From: Coemansia sp. RSA 487
Lineage: Eukaryota; Kickxellomycota; Kickxellomycetes; Kickxellales; Kickxellaceae
NCBI GenBank assembly: GCA_027577595.1
Contig: JANBRJ010000011.1
Coordinates: 209,842-273,841, forward strand
Length of the DNA stretch: 64,000 nucleotides
Direction of reading: 5' to 3'
This document shows positions 9,702 through 18,515 of the stretch, piece after piece (within the stretch, counting starts at the first letter, position 1; each line of letters opens with the position of its first letter). The notes under the pieces are model-generated. The model searched no databases. It worked only from the letters and a program-made list of their open reading frames with translations, and was not told the DNA's origin. The position numbers were made by a program, and so were the translations under genes.

Positions 9702-11186
9702 CTACTTGGCCAAGGCGCCCATAGGATCCCAGGGTGGCAGCACAACAGCCTCCTGGTCCAGCACATCAAGAACCTCCTTGGGCAGATCGCTCTTCTCAAG
9801 AACAATCTGGTAGACAAACTCGTCAAACCACTTGTCTGTCATGGTCAGGTACCCCTTGTTGCCATACGAGTCGCCCCAAGAGTTTTCGATTCTCCAGCGG
9901 ACAGTCTTGTCATCCTCGATGTGGACGCCCGTCAGAACCATTGCGTGCGTCATCATGCTCTCGCCATACTGCAGGCGCTCCGCCTTGGTCATGCCAAAGT
10001 CGAAATCAAACGCTGCCTTGTAGTCAATGAGCTCTGGATCCATCATCCCCTTGTTGCGCGAATGGAACTTGCCCACGTCACAGCCAAACCACACGGGGCG
10101 GCCCGACTTTATGACGCTAGCTGCGTACTCCTTGATGTGGTCCACAGACAGATTGATGTAGTGAACCTGCTCGGCGCCATGGACATTGCCTAGATACTTC
10201 ACGGTGTACTTTTTCATGTATCCGTTGCGCGGGTCGTTGATCAGGGATACCAGGTTCTTGCAGTCCTGCTTGACGTGGTCCTTGTAGAACTGGAGCGGCG
10301 TAATGTCCCTGAACTCGTGGAACTTTTTGTCCTTGTTGTAGAACGCCCAGTTAAGCTTCTTGGGCGGCTGGCCTAGAGACACCGACATAATCCGGTGGAT
10401 CTCTTTCAGCATCTGGCCCTTTAGGCCGCGCACCTCCTCGACACTCTTTCCCTTCGCATGCGCTGCGCGCATGGTCTTAGCATACTCACGCAGCTTGGTG
10501 GTAACTAACCCATCCATTTGCCCTGAGCTCGACGTGTGGTGCGTTTCGGGATATGCCTCCTTTGGCACCACGCCGTACTTTTCAATCAACGCAACAAACA
10601 TGTCCCACTGTCCGCCGTCGCCAACAGGGTCCTTCAGCAAGTACTGCACAACGCGCCCGTCGAGATCCTCGTCGAGAGTATTGAGCACATTTTCCAGGAA
10701 CCAGTTGGACTTTTCCAGCTTGTCGTAGAAGAAGATAAACGGCTGCGAAAGCTCCAGGTCCTCGAGGTTGTACTCCTTCATCATGCGCTGGCGCAGCATA
10801 TTGAGCCCCGCAAAGATCCAGCACCTGCCGCTGCTCTTTTGGTCGGTAATCGGCGCATCAATTTCCAGCTTGTTTGAGAACACTGGCGGATGCTTCAGGT
10901 ACACCTCGCGGTTCTCGAGAGCATTGCTGTACGCTTCGCGCGAGATTGTAAGCGTTGCTAGCTTGTTTTTGATATCGGCATCAAACTCTCCGCAGTAGTC
11001 CTTGAGCTGGGGAATGGTGATTCCCTGACTAATCTTGGGACAGTCGTTACTGCCATCCTTTGCTGTCTTGGCCACTGAGGAACATGGTGCAGCTCCCTGG
11101 GCCTGCTGCTCTTGGGGATTGGCCAAGAGGTGACGAGCATACGAGGAGGATACAATGGTGCTCTTGGTTAGATGGACAACAGTCAT
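9702..11186 (-). CDS. Bleomycin hydrolase (cysteine peptidase C1B, Gal6/Lap3 type)
   Basis: Bleomycin hydrolase, a hexameric self-compartmentalised papain-like aminopeptidase. Catalytic residues are all visible: Cys122 in QKSSGRCWIFAGLN, His414 in MMTHAMVLTG, and Asn435 in WRIENSWGDSYGNKGY. The protein is 494 residues, about the family length plus a ~55-residue Ser/Ala-rich leader that could be an organelle-targeting extension. The C-terminus is PPWDPMGALAK. The closing ALAK resembles yeast Gal6, whose final Lys is trimmed to let the tail enter the active site. No intron is needed. The ATG is at 11186. Confidence 0.95.
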   Translation of the reverse strand: MTVVHLTKSTIVSSSYARHLLANPQEQQAQGAAPCSSVAKTAKDGSNDCPKISQGITIPQLKDYCGEFDADIKNKLATLTISREAYSNALENREVYLKHPPVFSNKLEIDAPITDQKSSGRCWIFAGLNMLRQRMMKEYNLEDLELSQPFIFFYDKLEKSNWFLENVLNTLDEDLDGRVVQYLLKDPVGDGGQWDMFVALIEKYGVVPKEAYPETHHTSSSGQMDGLVTTKLREYAKTMRAAHAKGKSVEEVRGLKGQMLKEIHRIMSVSLGQPPKKLNWAFYNKDKKFHEFRDITPLQFYKDHVKQDCKNLVSLINDPRNGYMKKYTVKYLGNVHGAEQVHYINLSVDHIKEYAASVIKSGRPVWFGCDVGKFHSRNKGMMDPELIDYKAAFDFDFGMTKAERLQYGESMMTHAMVLTGVHIEDDKTVRWRIENSWGDSYGNKGYLTMTDKWFDEFVYQIVLEKSDLPKEVLDVLDQEAVVLPPWDPMGALAK

Positions 11187-11671
11187 TGCTGGGTAATACT
11201 ACGCTGGCTAAAAATAAAATAATACGGCTACGGAAATGAAAAGAAAAGAAAAGAAAAAAGTAAACGCGTAAGGAACAGTTTGAAGAGGATAGAATAACTC
11301 CAGTCAGTATCCACAATTAAAGATAGAAAGGAACGAAACAGAAAGAGAAAAATGACATTGGCACAACACAATGGCCTTTTTGACAGAGACGTCAGCAGCT
11401 GGGGATTTCAACAGCATCATTCTCACCCCCTTTTTTCTCACACTCCTGTTTACTGTGTATGAGAGCTCATTTAAATCCAACACGTGCCTCATGCATCGCA
11501 AAGATACAAACAGTGCCACGCCTTGCATCTTTTGTTCTGCACTGACTCCCCCTCTCACATGACTTTTCAATTGTGGGCTTTGACATCCAGAAGGTCTTTG
11601 AATGCGCAGTTGGCTTTACCGCCTTTTTAAAAAGAGCAACAAATCTAAAAAGGAAATGTAGAAATTGTCTC
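11187..11671. other. Gene-free spacer
   Basis: About 485 bases between the bleomycin hydrolase start and the stop of the CDK10-like gene, both minus-strand. AT-rich with A-runs near 11240-11260; no gene recognised. Confidence 0.4.
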
Positions 11672-12667
11672 TTATCTGAAAGTCAATCCAGTTGCCGCTG
11701 GCATTTCAAAAAAGTACGGATGGTCGAGCGCTGCCTGCACAGTGATACGCTTCCGTGGATCATATGTGATAAATGAGTTCAGCAGCAGAATGGTTTGATC
11801 GCTGACATCGCGAACCACACGCTTCAGGTTGTTGTACTTGTTTTCAGGAAGCCGCATATCCGGGGCCAATGGTAGCTGCCGGTACCCTGGCCATATTCTT
11901 CCATTTGGCGCTCCGATCATATCGACAATCAGTTCCATCTGCTCTTGTTCATTCCTGCCAGGCATAAATGGCTTGTGGATCAAAAGCTCACCAAATATAC
12001 ATCCCACCGACCAGAGGTCTATTGCCTTTGTGTACTCGGAAGATCCGAGGATAAGCTCAGGTGCACGATACCATAGCGTGGCGACCTGCGGCGTCATTGG
12101 CCGCCGAGGCTCGTGGAACAGCCGAGCAAGCCCAAAGTCTGCGATTTTAAGCTCGCCAGACCGAGTCAAAAGGGCATTAGGAGGTTTTAGATCTCTGTGA
12201 ATAATATAGTTGTTGTGGCAATATTCCAACCCTCGTAGGAGCTGGTGGAGCAGCCCCTTTACCTCTGACTCGGTGAACGGCGTTTTCATATTGTCAAGCA
12301 GAGATCCAAGATCGTAATCACAATATTCCATGACCATAAATATGCTGTCAATGCTGTGGCCAACAGCTATCTCTATCACATTAACAATGTTTTGATGTTT
12401 CAGCCCCTTCAAAAGGGCAATTTCGCGAAAGCTTGACAGAGGCAACCCTTGCGAACTGTCACTTACATTCACACGCATGCGTTTCAATGCCACCAGCCGC
12501 TTTGTCGTCTTGTGTCGTGCTTGGTAGACGATCCCGTATGTGCCTTCACCAATTCGGCTAATCTTTTCGTATTCATCCACATCTGCGCATGCGCCAATAA
12601 ACCCGCTCTCTGGGACAGCCATTATATTTCCAGAAAAATCAACAAAGACATCATCACTACTAGACAT
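11672..12667 (-). CDS. CDK10-like cyclin-dependent kinase
   Basis: Serine/threonine kinase of 331 residues with a complete catalytic domain: glycine loop IGEGTYGIV (39-47), VALK lysine at residue 62, IIHRDLKPPNALL catalytic loop, ADFGLAR and LWYRAPELILG. The C-helix carries PLSSFRE (76-82) where CDK10 has PISSLRE. MTPQVATLWYRAPE in the activation segment and FITYDPRKR near the end also match CDK10. CDK10 acts with cyclin M in animals; the fungal role is not clear. I start at the ATG at 12667 (MSSSDDVFVDF). An upstream in-frame ATG at 12757 would add 30 residues unlike any kinase. Catalytic residues appear intact. Confidence 0.85.
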   Translation of the reverse strand: MSSSDDVFVDFSGNIMAVPESGFIGACADVDEYEKISRIGEGTYGIVYQARHKTTKRLVALKRMRVNVSDSSQGLPLSSFREIALLKGLKHQNIVNVIEIAVGHSIDSIFMVMEYCDYDLGSLLDNMKTPFTESEVKGLLHQLLRGLEYCHNNYIIHRDLKPPNALLTRSGELKIADFGLARLFHEPRRPMTPQVATLWYRAPELILGSSEYTKAIDLWSVGCIFGELLIHKPFMPGRNEQEQMELIVDMIGAPNGRIWPGYRQLPLAPDMRLPENKYNNLKRVVRDVSDQTILLLNSFITYDPRKRITVQAALDHPYFFEMPAATGLTFR

Positions 12668-12849
12668 TATGAATATTAGAATAGAAGCGTTATATGATGC
12701 ATGCGTAGTTTGTAAACAAGAAAAGCAGAAACGGCATTCAAGATAAACGAAGTGCATGGCGTGGAGTGGGCTGTATCAGCTGTTGGGCTAGCCCTCGCAC
12801 AATGGGCATTGCAAAGTTTGGGATAAAAAAGAACAAAAAAAGAAAAAAT

Positions 12850-12920
12850 GCTGTCACCTGGAATCGAACCAGGGTCGCCACGGCCACAACGTGGAGTACT
12901 AACCACTATACTATGACAGC
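12850..12920 (-). tRNA. tRNA-His (GTG), copy A
   Basis: A 71-base cloverleaf on the minus strand. The seven-pair acceptor is GCTGTCA/TGACAGC, the D arm contains AGTGGTTA, and the anticodon stem CCACG/CGTGG closes loop TTGTGGC (anticodon GTG). The T arm is CCTGG-TTCGATT-CCAGG. No intron and no encoded CCA. The usual extra 5' G of tRNA-His would be added after transcription. A T-run follows the 3' end. Identical to the copy at 32492-32562. Confidence 0.95.
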
Positions 12921-13180
12921 TTCGCTACTTTGGCTTGGGCTTTTAACCCAAATCATAACTCTAGATTCGGAAGAAAATGTTAATATAAAGCTCTCTTTGC
13001 ACAGTCGCTATTATTGTGTTCTCCAAACTTGAGCAGTAGCCGTTTTGCCTTTGCTTTGTCTTTGTTTCAGATGCCTATTTTTAAAATTAACCGTGTTTGG
13101 TTGACGTGTCTATCGTATACCTATCTAAATGTATTTCTTATTTTGTATACAGTGGAATTACTAAAAAGAATAGAGAGATG

Positions 13181-13846
13181 CTACCATTGATCCTGCTGTG
13201 GAGAAAGAGGCACAATTGCTGACCCTCTTCTGCCATGTCCTTTCTTGCGTCTGGTAATTTGAGATGCAGAGTAAGCATCTCCTAGTTTCATTAGCGGATG
13301 CGAAACCACCACCCACTGCTTGCCGAGTATTTTTGCTCTTCCAGTGCGACGACCATCGGTATGTCTCACAAAGCCATAGTCTGCGATTCCCTTGGCAATA
13401 ATGCTGTCGCTTCTAGCCGTGTGCCCGTGTGCCTGCATAGCCGCAAGAAGCTTCTGCGGGTCAGAGTACCGGATAGCGTTTCCTTCGCGGTTCCACATGA
13501 CCCAATCGCTGTTTGCCGGATCGCTTGCAATGCGGTGAAGGCTAAATGGAAATACTGCCTTTTTATCCATTCCACTCGGCTCCGACAACCCCCTTCCAAA
13601 GAGTGCTTTGTCGCTGGTGTTACTACCTGCCAGGAACAAATCCGACTGAGCAACTGACGGAACCATGTCAGACATTCCGAGAAGAGGCAGCTGCGATTTC
13701 GGCTGGAGCTGAGTAGACGATGAGAGAGAAGGAAGCGATTCCAAAAGGGTTTTAGGCGCTTCGTTAAAGCATTGCTGGTTCTGGTTCATGTCTGGCGACT
13801 GCAGCAAAAGGCTTAGAAAATCAAAGTCAACAGAAAAAGTGGACAT
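13181..13846 (-). CDS. Divergent HSF-type DNA-binding protein, copy A
   Basis: A 221-residue protein whose residues 98-190 fit the heat-shock-factor winged-helix pattern. FPFSLHRIASDP takes the place of helix 1, WVMWNREGNAIRYSDPQKL the strand and wing-proximal part, and an ADYGFVRHTDGRR segment the end of the recognition helix. A KQWVVVSHPLMKLG segment corresponds to the closing 'W.F.H..F.RG' block. The usual SFVRQLN signature is replaced by DSIIAKGIADYG, so this is a distant family member. No coiled-coil trimerisation region follows, only a short basic tail (RRKKGHGRR). The first 95 residues are Ser/Gln/Leu-rich and may be an activation region. Asn76 here is Asp in copy B. The HSF call is by pattern, not search. 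Confidence 0.6.
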   Translation of the reverse strand: MSTFSVDFDFLSLLLQSPDMNQNQQCFNEAPKTLLESLPSLSSSTQLQPKSQLPLLGMSDMVPSVAQSDLFLAGSNTSDKALFGRGLSEPSGMDKKAVFPFSLHRIASDPANSDWVMWNREGNAIRYSDPQKLLAAMQAHGHTARSDSIIAKGIADYGFVRHTDGRRTGRAKILGKQWVVVSHPLMKLGDAYSASQITRRKKGHGRRGSAIVPLSPQQDQW

Positions 13847-15458
13847 TGTCGCGAGAATTCCAAAGGCAAGAATAAGAATGCTGGCTGGTATTTTGACAGA
13901 CGAGCGTGGATTGAGAAAGAAATACAGTCATGTTTTATACGTGAGCCATTCACCAGACCGTTTTATTCTGGCGCTTGAATGAGCATCTCTGGGCACCGTG
14001 TAAGGGGTACCATTCAGGAACAAGCTCTTATTTTGTTCAAGAAAGCGGTTGATCTTGGCGCTAGTCTTGAACAAAGCGTTTGATTTGCAGTGGCCCCGAT
14101 CCTTCCAAGTCTGGCGTATTCCGAGCTCTGGGTGCAAAAGCGCGTCGCTTGCTACATACCGCGAACCCGCCAGGCATGCTGGCCGGCTCTTAAAGAGCGT
14201 AGCTGATTCGTTTTTGGACCCTTTAATTTACGCATGCTGTTCCATTGTTAGAATCGTTTCTGAGGCTGGACCATTGTCCCTGTATAAAAGCAAGTGGCCC
14301 AGAAACCTGAAAACCTGTTTATCGTCGTCCTCCTGAGCCGTGGAACAAACAGTTTTCTTGAAACAAGGAACAATGTGTTTTGTGACCCATGGAAAGCGCG
14401 TCGTTTTGCTTTAGACGCACATGCTTGTCGCTCCTTGTTTTGCAAAGTACCGAAAACACATGTGGTGCTGTGTTCTAGGCGGAAAACATTGGAAAGCTAC
14501 TACTTTTTCACATGGACACTGCAAACATGCATCACTCATTTTCTGCTTAGAGCCTTCTGTGGGCTTGTAATGTATTCTCCAACTTTTTTATCTTTGCCTG
14601 AAAGATACGCGTTATTTGATATAGTATCAATTCCAAAAACCTTGGTACATGTTGGATAAGAGACATAAAATATTGAAACGCTTACTCGCCAACATTCGTC
14701 ATTTATGGAAAGCGTCATTTACCTGATCCGGAAGATAGTTGTTGGGTGGTATATCTAACAGATCTCTTGCAAACATAAAATCCAGTAAATTAGGCTTCTT
14801 GTTTATCTAGAGCTGTGTTTTTGCGCATGGTCGTATCGGATATATGTCGTTGTTGGGACGATAAACAATAAACCAGCAACATTCTATAGTCCACTCAACA
14901 CAAAGTGTTTGTCTATTGAGGCTATCCATACTACAGACCCACACCTTATTCTTCGTCACAGCAAGCATATTATTGTGCTGAGAAATAAATTGGCTTGCGG
15001 GAAATATAAAGTGGATGAATGTCCTGTGATTATATTCAATTATAGTTGCGGCTCTTTATACCAGAGTACAAAACAATAAATAATTTACCAGACGCGCACA
15101 TTTAAAAAGTGCAATTGTGCTCCTGTGTGTGGGGAAAAGGATGACCAACAATAGATTGTGTCTTATTCTCCAGTGGGAACAGCAAAAAATCATGTAAATG
15201 AGGCTTCTGTTCCTGCGTGACATAAGGACATGTTTTGTTGTTAAAAATATCTGCAGGACAAGCCGCTTGTGACAATTTCGGCACCAATTTTAAAATTTTT
15301 TGCGACTTTGATGTATAAAACAAAACGAGTCTGGCGTGCTCTGTAGTACAAAAGAATAGGGCAATTTCTGCTGCTGCTTTTCACAACGACCACTTTAACA
15401 TTTGCTCTTTATCAATTTGTATATTCCCTTTTATTTTGCATTGATAAGCTTATTCAGA
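13847..15458. other. Spacer upstream of HSF-like copy A
   Basis: The first ~940 bases belong to the duplicated cassette and hold the probable HSF-like promoter. A plus-facing TATAAAAG lies at 14283-14290 with no long ATG-initiated frame behind it. A 69-codon minus-strand open frame (13928-14137) is preserved in both copies but not recognisable. From about 14790 the sequence is unique, AT-rich, and without a gene until 15459. Confidence 0.4.
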
Positions 15459-16304
15459 ATGGGATGCTGGTCAAACAGACAAAACTCTGCGCAGAATACG
15501 GCTACCAAGTATGACAACTACAGGAACTGGCATATTAAATGTAGATTGCACTTGTTTGACGCCCGTCGTGTTGGTACGGCCCGAATATTTGGTACTGGGA
15601 CGCTTCTTACCATTAGGGCACTCCTTTTCGCATATACACTTGGTGTGTGGATTTTCACAATTGTTTATGACGCAGAGCATGGGAATATGAAAGGTCATTT
15701 TGTTTATTTCACTTATCTCAGCTACACCGGCGTTCTTGCCTATCTGGCCTCCTCTTTGGTACATACAGTGCAGCACTGGCGACATGGTGCACCTTCATCT
15801 TTTACATTGATGCCAAAGACCCTGCAGCTGCTACACTGGTTCCTGTACGAGTCGGTTGTTTTGTATGCGGTAGTTGTGACAGCTATGTTCTGGTCCTTAA
15901 TATACAGCTCAGCCGACTACTCAACAACAGAGCTACGATGGTCAACAGCATCTGTCCACGCAACAAACACTATCTGTGTTGTTGTTGACACAGTAATTGG
16001 CTCCATGGTCCTTTCTCCACACTGGTCGCATCCGCTGTTACTTTGCATTATTTTTGCACTGTACCTGGCGTTGACATACATAAACTATGCGGTAAACGGC
16101 TGGTTCGTTTATACCTTTCTTGACTACAAAAAGCACAAATCAATGGAGGCAGCGATTATTTTTGGTCTTTTAGCCATATTTATCGTTGTATATTACGTTA
16201 TCTTTGCTCTTCAGCTACTCTTGGATCGATTGCTTCCGCCAAAGTTTGAAGCCAAACTTGCTTCAGCGGATGATGAAAATATGCTTTTTTCAGACAAGAA
16301 TTAA
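15459..16304 (+). CDS. Six-TM membrane protein, FAR-17a/AIG1 or rolling-stone-like
   Basis: A 281-residue integral membrane protein. Six hydrophobic spans are readable, beginning with LLTIRALLFAYTLGVWIF and ending with IIFGLLAIFIVVYYVIFALQ. The spacing and the segment SVHATNTICVVVDTVIGS ... HPLLLCIIFALYLALTYI ... NGWFVYTFLDY resemble the 'HxxN...D...H...Y...G.W.YPFLD' layout of FAR-17a/AIG1 hydrolases and rolling-stone proteins. AIG1-type enzymes hydrolyse fatty-acid esters of hydroxy fatty acids, and their catalytic Thr and His are membrane-embedded. I did not establish which residues are equivalent here. The start is the ATG at 15459; the frame upstream has no other ATG. Confidence 0.55.
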   Translation: MGCWSNRQNSAQNTATKYDNYRNWHIKCRLHLFDARRVGTARIFGTGTLLTIRALLFAYTLGVWIFTIVYDAEHGNMKGHFVYFTYLSYTGVLAYLASSLVHTVQHWRHGAPSSFTLMPKTLQLLHWFLYESVVLYAVVVTAMFWSLIYSSADYSTTELRWSTASVHATNTICVVVDTVIGSMVLSPHWSHPLLLCIIFALYLALTYINYAVNGWFVYTFLDYKKHKSMEAAIIFGLLAIFIVVYYVIFALQLLLDRLLPPKFEAKLASADDENMLFSDKN

Positions 16305-16387
16305 AGAGCCACAACGGTAACGATGTTTCTTTGCATACTACATTTCCATATAATCACAATAAAGCAAAGTCTTTTTATTAATACAAA

Positions 16388-17032
16388 CTACGCAGAAACA
16401 CCAACAGGTAGAGCCAGAAATGCGGTGTTACGCCCTTCCTCTGAAAGGGCATTGAATGTGCTGCTGGCGTATCGGGTATTCGCAAGCTCCACGTTCAAAC
16501 CGATTGATGTCAAGTACTTTTTCGCATTCGTAGAAAGCGGCGAGATCTGTGCACCGCCTCCAACGACAATAATCTCGGGCTTTGGCGTGACAATATCAAG
16601 AACAGCCAGAGCCTTTGGATCAAGTAAAAGCAGCGGGTTCACAGTTTTGCCACTTGAATCTGGTGTGGGTGGCGGTATCTTTAACGTAAACGCTTCGTTG
16701 TTCACAATTAGCAAGGGTCCATATGCCGTCTTTCCGTTACTCAAACGAAACCCAGTTGGCAGGACCTTGGTTATGTGGACCATGTTTTGGTCGACTTGGA
16801 ACATGTTTGCTATACCTGCATCCAGCAGGGGTTCCTTCATATCGTATTTAAGTCTGTCGCCTCTCTTTTCTGGCGTTTTGTCGCTGGTATAAAGCCGGAC
16901 AGGCGTCCTTCTGTAGTGCTCCGTTTGTGGAAGCAGACTACCGACTGTTGTGGCAGCTCTGGCAGTTGTTGAGCGTGCAGATGCGTTACACAGCACCCTT
17001 CCGCAGACCAATGTTCTTGTAATTCCAATCAT
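16388..17032 (-). CDS. NDUFAF3-like mitochondrial complex I assembly factor
   Basis: DUF498/NDUFAF3 family protein (214 residues), in animals a factor for early assembly of respiratory complex I. The N-terminus (MIGITRTLVCGRVLCNASARS) is Arg-rich without acidic residues, as in a mitochondrial presequence. The diagnostic C-terminal fold reads KPEIIVVGGGAQISPLS ... YLTSIGLNVELANTRYA ... STFNALSEEGRNTAFLALP. This matches the family's 'PEILVIGTG', 'GI.VE...T..A..T.N.L..EGR.V..AL.P' pattern. The start at 17032 is the only ATG giving the presequence. Its divergent neighbour LCP5 starts 327 bases away, suggesting a shared promoter. Presence of the factor implies this fungus keeps a proton-pumping complex I. 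Confidence 0.82.
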   Translation of the reverse strand: MIGITRTLVCGRVLCNASARSTTARAATTVGSLLPQTEHYRRTPVRLYTSDKTPEKRGDRLKYDMKEPLLDAGIANMFQVDQNMVHITKVLPTGFRLSNGKTAYGPLLIVNNEAFTLKIPPPTPDSSGKTVNPLLLLDPKALAVLDIVTPKPEIIVVGGGAQISPLSTNAKKYLTSIGLNVELANTRYASSTFNALSEEGRNTAFLALPVGVSA

Positions 17033-17358
17033 TCGCAGGACAATTTTTACAATAGTATAAACATAAATAAAAGCTGGTAAAGAAAAAAACGATTTCAGGG
17101 AGTGTGTGAGTGAAAAAAGCACGATGACCACCGAACCTTGAGCAAGTGATATAAATATGATCTTTCATCGGCCGTGATCCTAAAATCACCATTGTTTAAT
17201 TAACCATTTTTTGATGCTCTAAAATTTTCGTCATTTTTTTCTTGATCCGCTTTTGTTTCTTTTCCCTTGCGTTTGCTCAGTAAAACACTTTTATACAGGA
17301 ATACGCTGTCTCTATTTTTAATTATTGTAGCACCTTTTCAGAAAGAGAGAGGAACGAT
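17033..17358. other. Divergent promoter region, NDUFAF3 / LCP5
   Basis: About 326 bases between two divergent ATGs. AT-rich with T-runs near 17230-17260; no separate gene seen. Confidence 0.4.
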
Positions 17359-18498
17359 ATGGTTAGCAGCGAACTCGCCACAGCAGTCGATAAAAGGCTG
17401 AAAACAATTACCACACAGGCAAACCAAATTCGCGATATCGTGGAAAAACTACGGGAGCGTGTCGAGGATGGGGAACTAGCCACGGGAAGCGGGATCAGCT
17501 TTCTCGAGGTGAAGCACCACACAATGCTGTCCTACATAACGCATCTTGCGTATCTGACGCTTCTAAAACTCCACGGCAAGCAGATCGAGGACCATCCAGC
17601 CATTATGAACCTGATTGAAGATAGGACAGTTCTGGAGCGAATGCGGCCACTGGAGCAGCGACTCAAGTATCAGATTGATAAGATGCTACGCAACACGATT
17701 ATTTCGACAGACGAAGAAGCCCAACAGAGGCAGAGACGGCAAGAGGGCACAGAGCAGCTGGCAACAACCGACGACCCAGAGAAAGCTACCATTGCCGATA
17801 CCAGCGCGAAACTTGCTGCAGTTATGCTTGGCGAGGACACGCTGGCCGATCCAACAGCATTCAAACCGAATCCTGGGAGCCTTGCTACAGATATCCGCGA
17901 GGAGGACGAGATGGCTATCGAGAGCGGGCTGTACAGGGCGCCGAGACAAATGCCTGTTCATTACGAGGAGGATGGCAACAGTGCTGCAAAGAAGGAAAAG
18001 GAAGAGCAGCGGATGATGCAGCGTGCAGCACGCTCACGGCTGGTTCGCGATCTCATGACAGAATACGACGACCGCCCAGAGATGACCACTGCTTCAGGGA
18101 ACCCGTCTGTGGGCCTTGTGGACGGAAAACTCGAGCGGCTGGCAGAAGACAGGGCACGTTATGAGGAGGAGAACTTTAAACGCATATCGGTTGGCAAGAA
18201 GGAGCGCAAGGGCCTACGTTCCAAATTTATGGAGCTCGAGGACGAGTTTGGCCATCTGAATGACTTTGCCGGTCTGGCAGGCTTGCAAAAATCAACTGTC
18301 ACATCCAACGGGAAGACCGAGATCCTCGATCGCCTGAAAAAGAAGCGCGACAACGAGAGCATGGCAGACAAGGTCAATCGTAGGAGAAAGGGAGGCAATC
18401 GCGACAGCGATGATGAGGTCTTTGGATTTCACTCGATGCACAGTAGCAAGAAAGGCAAGTTCGACGTGGCCAAGAAACACGTAAAGAAAAGGCGTTAG
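17359..18498 (+). CDS. LCP5: Neuroguidin/Lcp5 (Sas10/Utp3/C1D family)
   Basis: A 379-residue member of the Sas10/Utp3/C1D family, most like yeast Lcp5 and animal neuroguidin, a component of the small-subunit processome in pre-18S rRNA processing. The N-terminal helical domain (about 1-120) includes GISFLEVKHHTMLSYITHLAYL and RPLEQRLKYQIDKMLR. The latter is the family's 'LR.IEKKLKYQIDKL' block. The middle is acidic and disordered. The C-terminus has VGKKERKGLRSKFMELEDEF, GHLNDFAGL and a Lys/Arg-rich tail typical of nucleolar proteins. The ATG is at 17359. Convergent with the NSUN gene, stops 17 bases apart. Confidence 0.85.
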   Translation: MVSSELATAVDKRLKTITTQANQIRDIVEKLRERVEDGELATGSGISFLEVKHHTMLSYITHLAYLTLLKLHGKQIEDHPAIMNLIEDRTVLERMRPLEQRLKYQIDKMLRNTIISTDEEAQQRQRRQEGTEQLATTDDPEKATIADTSAKLAAVMLGEDTLADPTAFKPNPGSLATDIREEDEMAIESGLYRAPRQMPVHYEEDGNSAAKKEKEEQRMMQRAARSRLVRDLMTEYDDRPEMTTASGNPSVGLVDGKLERLAEDRARYEEENFKRISVGKKERKGLRSKFMELEDEFGHLNDFAGLAGLQKSTVTSNGKTEILDRLKKKRDNESMADKVNRRRKGGNRDSDDEVFGFHSMHSSKKGKFDVAKKHVKKRR

Positions 18499-18515
18499 TT
18501 TTTGATCCATTTCTT

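Larger units (their letters stand above)
12842..14786 (-). repeat. Duplicated 1.95-kb cassette, copy A (tRNA-His + HSF-like gene)
   Basis: This segment recurs in the same orientation at 32484-34428 with a constant offset of 19642, so there is no net indel. It begins at the T-run terminator of tRNA-His and ends in spacer about 930 bases upstream of the HSF-like gene. By eye I count about 17-20 differences in 1.95 kb. All are transitions, and about seven cluster in the last 50 bases before homology ends. I see no terminal inverted repeats, LTRs or obvious target-site duplication. Confidence 0.95.

Noticed and set aside
12668-12757. Upstream ATG that would extend the CDK10-like kinase by 30 residues
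   Set aside because: The extension is hydrophobic/Cys-rich and unlike kinase N-termini; the ATG at 12667 gives a sensible start.
13928-14137. 69-codon open frame conserved in both cassette copies
   Set aside because: Conserved only because the whole segment is duplicated; no recognisable domain.
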